NCBI RefSeq assembly: GCF_037392515.1
Contig: NC_090287.1
Coordinates: forward strand, 9,345,501 to 9,409,500
Direction of reading: 5' to 3'
Length of the DNA: 64,000 nt
Source: Haliotis asinina
Lineage: Eukaryota > Mollusca > Gastropoda > Lepetellida > Haliotidae
The notes under the pieces were generated by a model that ran no database searches, was not told the DNA's origin, and saw only the letters and a list, made by a program, of their open reading frames with translations. The position numbers and the translations under genes were made by a program. Each line of letters begins with the position of its first letter. Position 1 is the first letter of the stretch. Of the stretch, positions 26,901-42,329 are shown piece after piece.

Positions 26901-27916
26901 AAAAGCTACTATAGCACCAGATTCTGACATTACAGATATGTGGGACTGCTCTGGTATTCTAAAAACGTCAGTTCAAGGCCAGACCCTGTAGCATAAATTA
27001 TGTGATGAATCATAACTAACTACATACAGTTCCTGCATTTATACCTCGTTTATTGACTTCTCGTGTCTGAAATTTTGGGAAGATTCTTTTAAATACACAT
27101 ATGCACCATGCATACCAAATAACCAACAATAACCAGAATGCCATATTAACATATTCAGAATGGCCTTTGGGTATGGATGGAATGGTGCTGATGTGTAGAA
27201 TCTACAACCATAAATGACTGCAGGTCATACTCTAGAAAGATTATCTGACTGCTTTGCTAACTGATACCAGAAACCGTTGATGTGTATTCATATTTTCATG
27301 TGATGCAACCACCTATGGAACTGTCCTCATGTTTTCAGACATGGAGGAATTGTAACAGAGAAAGTTATCAAATTATAATAACACAAATCTAGAGACATTC
27401 TCATGTAGCGTGAGCTGCAAACCAAGCTGCAAAGTATGTGTAGTCACTGTCTTTCCTAAATATTCTAATGAAGATGTTGCAGTGTAATAACAAATCTTGT
27501 CATTGGATGCTCATTGAAATAGGGTTTCAATGTAAAGGTATGTTTCATGATGTTATGTACACGCATAATTTCTCACATCCACTTCTGCTACTAGTCATAG
27601 ACTGCACGCCTAATCTAATAAACTAAACAGATGTGAACAATCTCGATTCACACTATTATCAGTTCATGCTGTTTACTCCATTGATTAAAGTTGTGATCAT
27701 TTACTAGTTTGATCATAAAGGTTATTTTTGGCTTGATATCCTAATAATTTTCAAGACAAACATACTTCAATGGGGATGAAAAAAAAATCAACGCACCTTG
27801 CAGAAGCACTTGTCATCTTTGTTTCCAGAGAATTTCTGACTTCCATTCTTAACCTTAACTCCTGCTGTCAAATGATTGACAGCAAGCATAAACATGCACA
27901 TGTAAACTAGCCTCAT
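449..27916 (-). CDS. ERO1: ERO1, endoplasmic reticulum oxidoreductin (3' part outside window)
   Basis: FAD-dependent thiol oxidase of the ER lumen that re-oxidises protein disulfide isomerase with O2 as electron acceptor. Eight coding exons were read in order: 27916-27797, 25697-25578, 21157-21074, 15580-15524, 12551-12478, 10872-10799, 9430-9310 and 541-449. All have GT/AG ends and phases agree except between the last two, where the phases require one more exon that I could not find. The chosen ATG (27916) gives a hydrophobic signal peptide starting [13 protein letters not shown]; an upstream in-frame ATG at 28027 would bury it. Seen: the CFCK and [11 protein letters not shown] cysteine cluster, the shuttle cysteines in [13 protein letters not shown], the FAD-contact segments RYTGYKG and [13 protein letters not shown], and [13 protein letters not shown]. 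The active-site CxxCxxC and the C-terminus lie beyond base 1. One invertebrate gene; I cannot separate vertebrate ERO1A from ERO1B. Confidence 0.96.
1015..1165. repeat. Short tandem repeat, CTACCTGTTATCNNN type
   Basis: About four diverged copies of a ~40-base unit containing ctgttatcgac...ggataatagcatctac. Intronic. Confidence 0.6.
1593..1704 (-). repeat. SINE-like repeat, type 1 fragment
   Basis: Carries the block gcactcagcaatattccacc, then ctgtaaataatcaagtctgg and caatccagtgatcaacagca shared by the other type-1 copies in this window (e.g. 36502-36743, 56301-56573). Confidence 0.85.
2092..2255 (-). repeat. (GTGA)n microsatellite attached to a type-2 SINE tail
   Basis: About 24 uninterrupted GTGA units (2092-2187) run straight into the SINE 3' core (gtttagttttacgccgcttt...). 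On the SINE sense strand the microsatellite is the (CTCA)n tail, here greatly expanded. Confidence 0.9.
2803..2840 (+). repeat. SINE 3' tail fragment
   Basis: Only the shared core is present: gctggaatattgctgagtgt followed by ggcgtaaaactcattcac. Confidence 0.8.
3099..3204. repeat. Small foldback (MITE-like) element
   Basis: Begins ccctgttccacaaagc and ends ctttgtggaacc: complementary ends around a ~75-base middle. The same type of ends recurs in molluscan genomes; no target duplication was clear. Confidence 0.6.
3950..4062. repeat. Foldback element with CTTAGCGCTAAGATAG arms
   Basis: Left arm tcttagcgctaagatagttg and right arm cgactatcttagcgataaga are complementary, separated by ~30 bases. 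No coding content. Confidence 0.6.
5114..5270 (+). mobile_element. Type-2 (tRNA-headed) SINE, full length with target duplication
   Basis: The 5' end is tRNA-like: gtagcctagtggttaatgca fits a pol III A box and gggttcgattcc fits a B box. The body leads to the core gctggaatattgctaatagc and the tail ctcactcactcactcc. It is flanked by a perfect 10-base duplication, accatcttgg (5104-5113 and 5271-5280). This is the best evidence in the window that the family moves by retroposition without a poly(A) tail. Confidence 0.9.
6942..7316. mobile_element. MITE-like element with inverted ends
   Basis: Outer ends gaacccaacagagagctac and gtagctctctagtagggtt are near-complementary. Nested inside, ctgtcaacaagcagctc and gcttgttgacagctgt are complementary as well, so most of the ~375 bases can fold back. 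No ORF. Confidence 0.65.
9310..9430 (-). CDS. ERO1: ERO1 exon 7 (FAD contacts)
   Basis: Phase 1 in, phase 2 out, donor GTGAGT. Encodes [19 protein letters not shown] and then [17 protein letters not shown]. The Arg and Thr of ERYTGYKG and the Trp of HRIW correspond to FAD-contacting residues in human ERO1-alpha. Confidence 0.95.
9457..10575. repeat. 36-bp minisatellite with a 179-bp higher-order unit
   Basis: About 31 head-to-tail copies of a ~36-base monomer (aacctgtaacatggtgtcat ggtcatagaataccac with variants) in ERO1 intron 6. A marker monomer containing ggtatatgatc recurs at 9847, 10026, 10205 and 10384, exactly 179 bases apart, showing that blocks of five monomers were amplified together. 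Both strands read through as spurious repetitive ORFs. Confidence 0.95.
10799..10872 (-). CDS. ERO1: ERO1 exon 6
   Basis: Phase 2 in, phase 1 out, donor GTGAGT. Encodes [19 protein letters not shown] and LFCDID, aligning with the vertebrate QWTKHDDSSDNFCEADD segment. An alternative acceptor 7 bases further in would break the phase with exon 5. Confidence 0.93.
10952..11532. mobile_element. Long-inverted-repeat element, copy 1 (MULE-like MITE)
   Basis: Starts cagtctaagtaaacgtagcc and ends with its complement (...gtttacttagactg); the inverted arms extend ~100 bases on each side. Flanks gataatcct (10943-10951) and gataataat (11533-11541) look like a 9-base target duplication with two changes. 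No transposase. Long terminal inverted repeats and 9-base duplications fit Mutator-like elements, but without a transposase this is tentative. Second copy at 38461-40325, middle part in opposite orientation. Confidence 0.75.
11870..12445. repeat. TGTGTATGTGTCTCAT-type minisatellite
   Basis: Irregular array of 15-20 base units built from tgtgtatgtgtctcat and related words in ERO1 intron 5, ending ~30 bases from exon 5. The Cys/Val/Ser-rich ORFs in all plus frames are by-products of the repeat. Confidence 0.85.
12478..12551 (-). CDS. ERO1: ERO1 exon 5 (regulatory cysteine)
   Basis: Phase 0 in, phase 2 out. Encodes [20 protein letters not shown]. The cysteine aligns with human Cys131, which pairs with Cys94 in the inhibited form of the enzyme. 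The exon lies directly beside the TG-rich minisatellite ending near 12445. Confidence 0.92.
12905..12986 (-). repeat. Type-2 SINE 3' fragment
   Basis: gagtgagtgaatttagtttt, then the core (tttagcaatattcc) and ggggacaccagaaatgggct, the body words of the tRNA-headed family. Confidence 0.85.
14507..14647 (-). repeat. Type-2 SINE, diverged copy
   Basis: Core ttttagcaatatcccagcaa, then gtacccatgtagggaattga and taaccactcgtcat, the complement of the tRNA-like head. Old and mutated. Confidence 0.8.
15524..15580 (-). CDS. ERO1: ERO1 exon 4
   Basis: Nineteen codons, phase 0: HEVPPALK followed by a short [11 protein letters not shown] linker. Aligns with the DEVPDGIK segment of vertebrate ERO1; the Asn-Gly stretch looks like a small local repeat expansion in the flexible loop. 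Confidence 0.9.
16300..16410 (+). repeat. Possible SINE of another family (tRNA-like head)
   Basis: gcagtggctgagtgggttag resembles an A box region of a type II tRNA and gggttcaaattcatg a B box. The spacing is too long and the arms do not pair as a functional tRNA; a SINE head is likelier than a gene. Confidence 0.5.
16753..16860 (-). repeat. Type-1 SINE fragment
   Basis: ctgagtgagtttagttttat, caattttccagcaatactcc, then agtctgaaccagactatcca. Truncated on the head side. Confidence 0.8.
17899..17933. repeat. (CTGT)n microsatellite
   Basis: About nine perfect tetranucleotide units in ERO1 intron 3. Confidence 0.95.
20741..20925 (-). repeat. Type-1 SINE, longer copy
   Basis: Core gcactcagcaatattcaacc, body caatccagtgatcaatagca and head words attagtcgccttatatgaca and agcatgggttgctgaagacc. 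Internally shortened relative to 36502-36743. Confidence 0.85.
21074..21157 (-). CDS. ERO1: ERO1 exon 3 (shuttle cysteines)
   Basis: Twenty-eight codons, phase 0 at both ends. [16 protein letters not shown] is followed by [12 protein letters not shown]. The spacing C-x4-C-x4-C matches human ERO1-alpha Cys94, Cys99 and Cys104, where Cys94/Cys99 is the pair that hands electrons from PDI to the core. Confidence 0.95.
21451..21645 (+). repeat. Very diverged type-2 SINE
   Basis: The order of parts is kept (ggtggtaagtggtt-like head, gcaggtttgattccaaa B box, gaatattgctatgagtcaag core, acacactta tail), but identity is low. Confidence 0.45.
21943..22062. repeat. Foldback (MITE-like) element
   Basis: aggggttgctttcacaaagc at the left and gctttatgaaaggaggccct at the right are complementary with gaps; inner arms ctaaggttaacc/ggactaaggttacc pair less well. 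Confidence 0.6.
22130..22318 (+). repeat. Dispersed repeat, copy A
   Basis: Shares several blocks in inverted orientation with 46250-46420: gggacattttcaggattatt, ggccattttctgaattta, gtatcaatagttaacttca and the catggcccctgcctttct end. Confidence 0.75.
24898..25045 (-). repeat. Type-2 SINE copy
   Basis: gagtgagtgagtttagcata, ctctcagcaatattctcg, tatgtggggaattgacccgt (B box complement) and atgccataaccactacacta (A box complement). Confidence 0.85.
25578..25697 (-). CDS. ERO1: ERO1 exon 2
   Basis: Forty codons, phase 0 at both ends, acceptor ttcaac... read as CAG on the minus strand and donor GTAAGA. Encodes [16 protein letters not shown], then the [17 protein letters not shown] helix conserved in animal ERO1. 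Confidence 0.95.
25698..27796. other. ERO1 intron 1
   Basis: About 2.1 kb, AT-rich. I see no repeat of the listed families and no coding similarity. Confidence 0.6.
27797..27916 (-). CDS. ERO1: ERO1 exon 1 (signal peptide)
   Basis: Forty codons from ATG to a GTGCGT donor, ending in DDKCFCK in phase 0. The first ~20 residues are a signal peptide (hydrophobic MCMFMLAV core, small residues TAG before a likely cleavage site), as expected for a luminal ER enzyme. Confidence 0.9.
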
Positions 27917-28342
27917 GATTTCTGCTTCGGCGACTGTAATCACCCGCTGATCAGTTCCGGCTTTTATGACATCTGTCAACAACGCTGAAGCATCCCTCAC
28001 GTTACACGTAAAAAGGCCCAACAACACCCACCAGAAGAACTTCCGAGGGAAATATAGTGTCGCAGAACTATGAACGATTTAGTTATAAATAAGAATCATT
28101 ATTATTGTTATAGTTTCAGATATTGCATTATAATAACTTATACAACAATATTACTTATTACAAATGCAATACAAGTGAATGTTTATAGTGCGGATTAATT
28201 CACTGTACCGGAAGTTCAAAATTATACGTGGCACACGGATCTAAAACGAGGCTTGGGATTCCCTCGGCCTGGCACGAGGAAATCCCTCATAATCAAAACA
28301 AATAGTCGCCCAGCTGCAGTGTTTGGTTGTGGACGATCCGCG
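27917..28342. promoter_or_regulatory. Shared upstream region of ERO1 and NDUFAF7
   Basis: The two start codons lie ~430 bases apart, head to head. Between them are CCGGAAGTT at 28208-28216 and its near-match TCGGAAGTT on the minus strand (28046-28038), both ETS/GABP-type sites. No TATA box is evident at a fitting distance. Bidirectional promoter activity is inferred from spacing. Confidence 0.6.
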
Positions 28343-36210
<7,868 letters not shown>

Positions 36211-37088
36211 AACATATAGTACCGATATTTCTTGCTGGTTGGCTTGAACACTACACTGATGGGTCTACCATGGAATGGTAATCATGATATAACCATGTCT
36301 TCAGAGAGTGTCTTTAATTCACTCAGTGCTCTGTAGTATTACAACTTTATCACAACAGCCTGTCAATCATTGGATCAAACACAGGAGTGGTTGACAGCCA
36401 GAGCAAAGATCTGTGCTGTATTAGGATGAGGACCAAAGAAGTAGATCACTGTAACCACCTGATGAACATGTCACTGATAGCAAGAGCAATCACATTATGG
36501 TGTGAGTGAGTGACTTTTGTTTTATGCCACACTCAGCAATAGTCTAGCTATATGGCAGCGATCTGTAAATAATTGATTCTGGACCATACAATCCAGTGAT
36601 CAACAGCATGAGCAGCAATCTGTGTAATTTGGAACCGATGACGTGGCAACCAAGCCAGTCATCCTGACCACCTGAACCCGTTAGTTGGCTCATATAACAA
36701 GCATAGGTTACTGAAGATCAGTTCTAACCCGGACTTTCACAGGTAAAATGATCAATGGAATACGGCCAAAACATCCAGGTCACTGGCACTATCAAACCTT
36801 CATTAGGTGGGTCTGCTGGTATACAGGGGCAACGGGGAACATACATGTCCAGGGACATCTAAATGATCATACTCTGTGCCAGACTATTGATAAACAAAGA
36901 TGGCCTGTTCATGTTGGTAAGCATAAAAAGGAGGTAATCATGTTAAGTACCAATCATTGTCAGCTGATAGACCATCCCACCACTGTCTGCAGAGAAAGCA
37001 GTCAATGCAGTAAAACTGATTGTGGGATGCAGGTCTGACACAAAACAACTGTAATAATGTAAAGAAGGATTATTTGTTTCTAATATAA
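36211..37088. other. Intergenic region between convergent NDUFAF7 and B9D2
   Basis: Less than 900 bases between the NDUFAF7 stop and the likely B9D2 poly(A) site. It carries a type-1 SINE (36502-36743) and then ~300 bases with a 96-codon open stretch (36748-37038) that resembles nothing known to me. Confidence 0.6.
36502..36743 (-). mobile_element. Type-1 SINE, near full length
   Basis: Tail gtgagtgagtgacttttgtt, core cactcagcaatagtctagct, body caatccagtgatcaacagca and ggaaccgatgacgtggcaac, head acccgttagttggctcata and ctaacccggactttcacagg. One of the two most complete type-1 copies here. Confidence 0.88.
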
Positions 37089-37094
37089 TTTATT
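37089..37094 (-). promoter_or_regulatory. Likely poly(A) signal of B9D2
   Basis: AATAAA on the minus strand, ~620 bases after the B9D2 stop codon in an AT-rich 3' UTR without repeats. Confidence 0.5.
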
Positions 37095-37713
37095 AAAAAT
37101 ATTGTATATGAAATGAATATGAACAATGACAAACTTGAAAGAATGAGAAATGTATGCCAATGAACAATCATTTAACTACAAACTATTGATGCAATTTTCT
37201 GTTGATGAAACCCAGAACATGCTCCTTGATGCTTTAAGAATTAAGGAATATGATACTTGATTAATGAAAAATATATATCATGATAGAAACACACTACATA
37301 TTTATACATACAATATGTATGTCAGATATATGCTAGTCAACTCTGGCAAAGGATTAACACAGCATACAAGAATAAAACCTATTTCAATACAAGATTTAGT
37401 TCAAAAGGATTAAAAATGGCATGTGTGTTTCCAGATTATATTAAAATGCTAAAACCATTGAGGCAATTATCCAGTGTTTTGATGTTGATAATGTCTGCAT
37501 TCTGAATTGCAACCGTAATTTCATTTAAGAAGACACATCACTATCTTCATATAGTAACTTTTGTGTGACATTATTTGTTTTACTTGACATTCCTTGCAAA
37601 AGCTTAACCAGACAACATTTTTCAAATGAACTATTTGCATACATACATTTACAGAATTTGGAACTATACAAGTAAACTTCACATGGACGGACAGTGTGAG
37701 CCTTGAAATTATC

Positions 37714-38027
37714 TCAACATTCAATTCCAAACTTGTCAAAGTTTCTCAGAATGATCCCAAGTCGTAAGTGAACCTTTCCCATGGCAACAGTGTGCAACTT
37801 GTATCTCTGAGCCCCACTGTAGACAAGATCTGGATTCTTCAGCTGTGGTCCTCCACCCAGGAAGCACTGTGACACACCCTCTAGGAATGACCCTGAGGGT
37901 CGCCATGTGGGACAGTCTATTTCATGGTTGCCAGGGGAGGTTGGTATGTGACAGAAACCATACCCATACAGCTCATTTCTACCAAAGCTATCCTGATGCC
38001 ATACCTGGAAGTGAACTTTTGGCCAAC
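37714..38027 (-). CDS. B9D2: B9D2 exon 3 (C-terminal half of B9 domain)
   Basis: Phase 1 in; 103 codons and [56 protein letters not shown] and [11 protein letters not shown]. Confidence 0.97.
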
Positions 38028-41000
38028 CTGTAAAATACAAGGTTATAGTTGTTACCTGTGGTATATAAGGATTCTGTACTGAATAGCTAATAACTCAGGT
38101 GAAACGTATTTGTTAAAAACTGCATTGAGCAATATTCCAGCTATATTATGGTGGACTGTAAATAACTGTCTGGACCAAACAATCCAGTGATTGAAATCAC
38201 TGTCTCCCTATCCAGTCAGCTCTTACTTGGCTACAATAAACCAACTGTAACCCAGATCTTCACATGGAAATAGACGTGTAAGTTGTAACATAAAGTACAT
38301 ACAATAGTTGTTTCTGAAAGATTCACTTTGATTGAATGATACACACTTCAACAGATTACAAAAATCAGTATATCCAGAATGCACTCAAACACAATATATT
38401 GAAGTTTGTCATGAATGAATTTACTGCCTTTACTAAGTTTTAGTGTAATGAGCAATACACCAGTCTAAGTAAACTTAGTCCCAGTGTTATTCATTACACT
38501 CCTACACTGGGTCTAAAAAAACCTAGTTGGGGGCCGCATCAGTTAACCTTTGAGTGACCTATGACCGTCCAATCAAAAGCAAGACAGCTAAACTGATTTG
38601 GCTGGTGTGACTCACAAAATACAGTGGTCACTGACACTGATCTCTCAACAAATGAAAATCCCTTATGACACTGATATTTGACCTGAAATACGAGGCTATG
38701 TCAATAAGTTTTGAGCCTTGCATAGAAAAACACAAAATATTGGTATGAACCACATTTATTTTTCAACATAGTCCCCTTGTGAGTCAACACACTTGTTCCA
38801 TCTTTTCTGCCAGGCGCTGATGCCATCTCTGTAGAAGGCACCATTTTGGTCCTCAAACCAAGCCTCAGTAGCAGCAATAAGCTCATTATCATCCTGAAAG
38901 CTACGGCCACGCAAGTGTTCCTTGAGATTTGGGAACAGATGGTAATCACTTGGAGCCAGGTCTGGAGAGTAGGGGGGATGCGGCAAGATTTCGTACCTGC
39001 ATTATTGGACAGCAGCGGCTGCAACGCGAGAGGTGTGTACTGGAGCATTGTCTTGTTGTAGAAGAATACCACGTCTGATCTTGCCTCGGTGCTTCTCCTT
39101 GATTGACAGTCGCACTTGCCTCAACAAGTTAGCGTAATATTCCCCATTCATTGTTCTTCCTTTTGGTAAGTAATCTATGTGGATGACACCTTTGCTATCC
39201 CAGACGACTGTCGCCATTACCTTCTGCACTGATCTGGAGGCTTTGAACTTTTTGGTCCTGGGAGAAGTGGCATGTTTCCATTCCACGGATTCTTGTTTGC
39301 TCTCAGGATCATAGTGGTGGATCCAGGTTTCATCACAGGTTACTAGCCTAAAGTGAAAATCTTCTGAAATCTTGTTGTATCTGGTTAGCATGGAGCTGCT
39401 TATGGTGACCCTTGTTTGCTTCATTTCATCTGTAAGCATTCTTGGCACCCATCTTGCGCATACCTTAGACATGACGAGTTGTTCATGAAGAATTGTCTCG
39501 ATGGAACCATGTGAAATGCATGTGGTCTCCTCTAACTCTTGGAGTGTGATTCAACGATTTTCCAGCACAAGTCTATGCACTCTGTCAATGTTTTCCTGAC
39601 TAGTGCTTGTTGTTGGGCGACCTGGACGGGGGTCATCTTCAAGACTCTCTCTACCATGCTTAAATTCATTGACCCATCGTTTGATGGTAGCAGATGAAGG
39701 GGAAGACTTCCCATAAACTGCTGAAAGCCTTTCTTCATTGTTCTTCGCAGAGTTTCCTTCAAGAACTAAAAACTTAATTACTGCTCTATACTCAATTTTA
39801 TTCATTTTCACTGCCGTTAGGGGGGTCTCTTTCTGTCAATGTGAGCTGTTCAATAACGTCTGAGAGAGTAGGATACCAAAACTTATATATCACATCAGCT
39901 ACACCCCAAGGTTCAATGTCGTACCATAGGCTGTGACACCTGGGTATGAAAAATGCTCAAGGCTCAAAACTTATTGACATCCCCTATATACTCTTTTTGG
40001 TTTTCCTTGACATGGTTACCATTAGCTAATATTTCAGCAAAGTGACATCCCTTAATATTGCCCAAAACGCTATTTTCAGCGACTGTTTACTTGCTGCTGT
40101 GCATCATCCAGAGGCAATCGTAGGGAAATAGCATTCAGGTACAAACCTTTGCGTGGGTAAAGTTCAGAAGGTATGTGCAAGTGTCCACTTTCGCAATTCG
40201 GTAAGATGTACTCTGATTGGTCAATCTCAAAGGTTACCTGACACGACCACCTAGTAGGTGTTGTTAGACCCAGTGTGGGAGTGTAAAGAATAACATTGGT
40301 GCTAAGTTTACTTGAGCTGAGACTGAGCAATACACAAACTTGCTGGTTAGTGGTTAACAAATTTGAGTTGTGTCTCATGAACACTCATATAGAGTATCTT
40401 CAGATATGGTTGGGTTATAAATTTTTTGCTGTTTCTCTTGTAATAACCACATACATAATTTTATTCAGACACTAATAAAAGACAATGACTTGACTTTAAC
40501 CATGATTGCATACATTTCAAATTACTTTCTCCATTCCGTTGTCATGAATACATGAACAGTTATATTGCACGTCATCTGTTTGACCATTTCCTTTGAAACA
40601 CAATAAAAATATGTAAAGTAATCTCAAAAGTACAAAATATTGAGACGTCAGACCTTGAATCCCTTTTGTTGCAAAATGAATATCAATTGGGTGGCTCCAG
40701 TAAGCTGTTTCATGATTCTGGGGGTTGTCCACTTGAGTCTGTCCTTCACGAAGACCAGCTAACACTTTCCATGCACCACCTGTTCATAGAGTGAATATTA
40801 ATTACTTCAACTCAAAGTTGGATCCAGTCAGCTCAAATTTGGAGCAAAAATTGGACATACACTCTCTCTCCTTCTTTACTTATTTTTTTTTTTTTTTCTT
40901 GGGGGTTGGGTGGGGCAGGTGGGAGGTCTGAACGTGCATGCGAGATATGAGGGGGGGTCGGTCATATGAACAATTTCACAACAACTGACAGTAAAGGCAG

Positions 41001-41119
41001 GGGCAGCTGTATGAAAATAGGCTTCATTTACCTGTATGTATACCCCATTTACAAAAGAGACTATTGTCAGGAAATCCACTTGCACCGACAATCTGTCCAA
41101 TCACATGAACTTCTGCCAT
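37714..41119 (-). CDS. B9D2: B9D2, B9 domain-containing protein 2
   Basis: Component of the tectonic-like/MKS complex at the ciliary transition zone, where it pairs with B9D1 and MKS1 to gate ciliary entry; the B9 domain is C2-like. Three coding exons: 41119-41032, 40779-40654, 38027-37714. Phases agree and total 175 residues, the same length as human B9D2. Start [16 protein letters not shown] is family-typical. Further marks: [92 protein letters not shown] and [12 protein letters not shown] at the C-terminus. The ATG sits right after an AG, so a 5' UTR exon upstream is likely. Intron 2 (38028-40653) carries a nested transposon. Confidence 0.97.
38116..38272 (-). repeat. Type-1 SINE fragment
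   Basis: actgcattgagcaatattcc core, ctggaccaaacaatccagtg body and ctgtaacccagatcttcaca head end. Internally shortened. Confidence 0.8.
38691..39988 (-). mobile_element. mariner-family DNA transposon
   Basis: Terminal inverted repeats contain the perfect 22-base match atgtcaataagttttgagcc(tt) at ~38697-38718 and its complement at ~39959-39980; outermost bases are flanked by TA (about 38689 and 39987), the mariner target. It encodes one transposase (38756-39811, minus) and lies in the middle of a second element, in B9D2 intron 2. Confidence 0.93.
38756..39811 (-). pseudogene. mariner transposase with two in-frame stops
   Basis: Cut-and-paste transposase, DDE/D family. A single frame of 351 codons, full mariner length, interrupted by TGA at 39553-39551 and TAA at 39004-39002; no frameshift is needed. 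N-terminal helix-turn-helix region ([17 protein letters not shown]) ends with [12 protein letters not shown]. The catalytic triad is present: [21 protein letters not shown] and [16 protein letters not shown], with 34 residues between the last two aspartates (DD34D). The TGA lies in a CGA-type position (ENR-x-ITLQELE), fitting CpG decay. The copy should be inactive but young. Confidence 0.95.
40654..40779 (-). CDS. B9D2: B9D2 exon 2
   Basis: Phase 1 in and out, donor [26 protein letters not shown], then [17 protein letters not shown]. Confidence 0.95.
41032..41119 (-). CDS. B9D2: B9D2 exon with start codon
   Basis: Twenty-nine codons plus one base, donor [26 protein letters not shown], then LFCKWGIHT. 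Preceded by ccag, so either a splice acceptor or 5' UTR runs into it. Confidence 0.95.
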
Positions 41120-42278
41120 CTGGAAAAAGAAATGTCACTTTTAGTTTGCTTTAACATGTTTAAATTCAATCTGACTACTAAAGACTGATTCAAATGATGG
41201 AAAGAGTTCCTTCCATTCCCCATATTCTTTCTTCTGCAGATTAACAGAGGTAACACTAAGTAGTTCAACCCTATCTAATATATCGTACTTGATGTGAGGG
41301 CTTTTAGTTATTTTTGTGAGTCCTCTAGTAATTGTTGTGTTAGGTTTTGCTAAGAATTCTAGTATATATCAATTTATTGATATTATTTTGGATAGGGGAA
41401 TGGGAGGAACTCTAACCCAAATGATAAAGTGTCTCCCAAATGACGCTCTCTTCAGCAGAATCATAATAAGATGGATTATAATGAGCTATATTCACTATAA
41501 TCAGCTATAATTAATGTCAGGGACGTCTATAATGGTAGATTACCTGTGTACCAATGTGTAACAATGTACTTAAAAATATACATTACCACCTTAAGATAAA
41601 CTAACTGTGCTGATCATGTACAAAGATGTAGCTGGAGAAGTTTGCTGTCTAGAATGGCTAACTGAAAATGAGTATTTCTTCGGAGGATAAATGACATTGT
41701 AAACTTCAATACATGGCGCAAAGACGATCAGTTATGACATCAAAACGTAAGGCTCTCGTCCGACAGAAAGAGAATGTGACAGCCATTCAATATGTGTAAT
41801 CAGAGACCGTATAATAGATATATTATATGGTCTCTGGTGTAATAATGAAAACGAAAATGCAAGCCCGGACATGGTTACCAATCATTAAGTAAAGTTAAGA
41901 AGCATGGAATAAAAATACGCACCTTTGGTGAGATTTTCTGGCTAAAACCTCAGTTTCCCAACGTGACTTCGAACACAATATCAAGTTAACTACTGTGAAA
42001 ACGATAAAAACAATTGTCTTGTAAACAGGTGCTTGGATATAGCATTGTTTATGCCGCCATTTTCCTTGGGAATATATCCGGAAGTTAGTAAGTTCTGACA
42101 AATGTTTCGGAGTTAAGTATGAAGTTAATACAAAGTTTGAGCGGGAAACTATAGCTTTATGACTGTAATTGTATCACAATTATAATTCTAACGATGTATA
42201 TCTCTTTGAAATTATCATATTTATGGGTGAGGTGTTTTCGCGATTAATACGAAAATATGACTGTGCTGAAGTATTAAG
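41120..42278. promoter_or_regulatory. Shared upstream region of B9D2 and TDP1
   Basis: Start codons ~1.16 kb apart, head to head. CCGGAAGTT (ETS/GABP type) at 42078-42086 and AAAATGGCGGC on the minus strand (42063-42053, YY1-like) mark a probable promoter ~200 bases before TDP1. B9D2 probably has a 5' UTR exon starting near 42000-42080 with an intron to 41120. A hairpin sits at 41801-41836. No TATA box recognised. Confidence 0.6.
41801..41836. repeat. Short perfect-armed hairpin
   Basis: cagagaccgtataata pairs with tattatatggtctctg across a few bases, a 16-base stem with one mismatch. Confidence 0.75.
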
Positions 42279-42329
42279 ATGGTGGATTTTCTGAGTGACG
42301 AAGAAATTGCAAGGCAGCTTCAAGCAAAA
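42279..42329 (+). CDS. TDP1: TDP1 exon 1
   Basis: Seventeen codons, [17 protein letters not shown], phase 0 to a GTAGTA donor. The acidic-helical start resembles a ubiquitin-interacting-type helix but is too short to call. Confidence 0.8.

Larger units (their letters stand above)
38461..40325. mobile_element. Long-inverted-repeat element, copy 2, interrupted by mariner
   Basis: Starts cagtctaagtaaacttagtc and ends gagactg after the complement of the same arm, inside a perfect 10-base target duplication agcaatacac (38451-38460, 40326-40335). Without the 1.3-kb mariner it is ~565 bases, matching copy 1 at 10952-11532 (581). The middle part (tgatctctcaacaaatg... and ...ttaccattagctaatattt) is inverted relative to copy 1. 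9-10 base duplication and long arms suggest a Mutator-like MITE. Confidence 0.8.

Noticed and set aside
36748-37038. 96-codon ORF between NDUFAF7 and B9D2
   Set aside because: No family resemblance, no Kozak or splice context, next to a SINE in a short intergenic region; likely chance.
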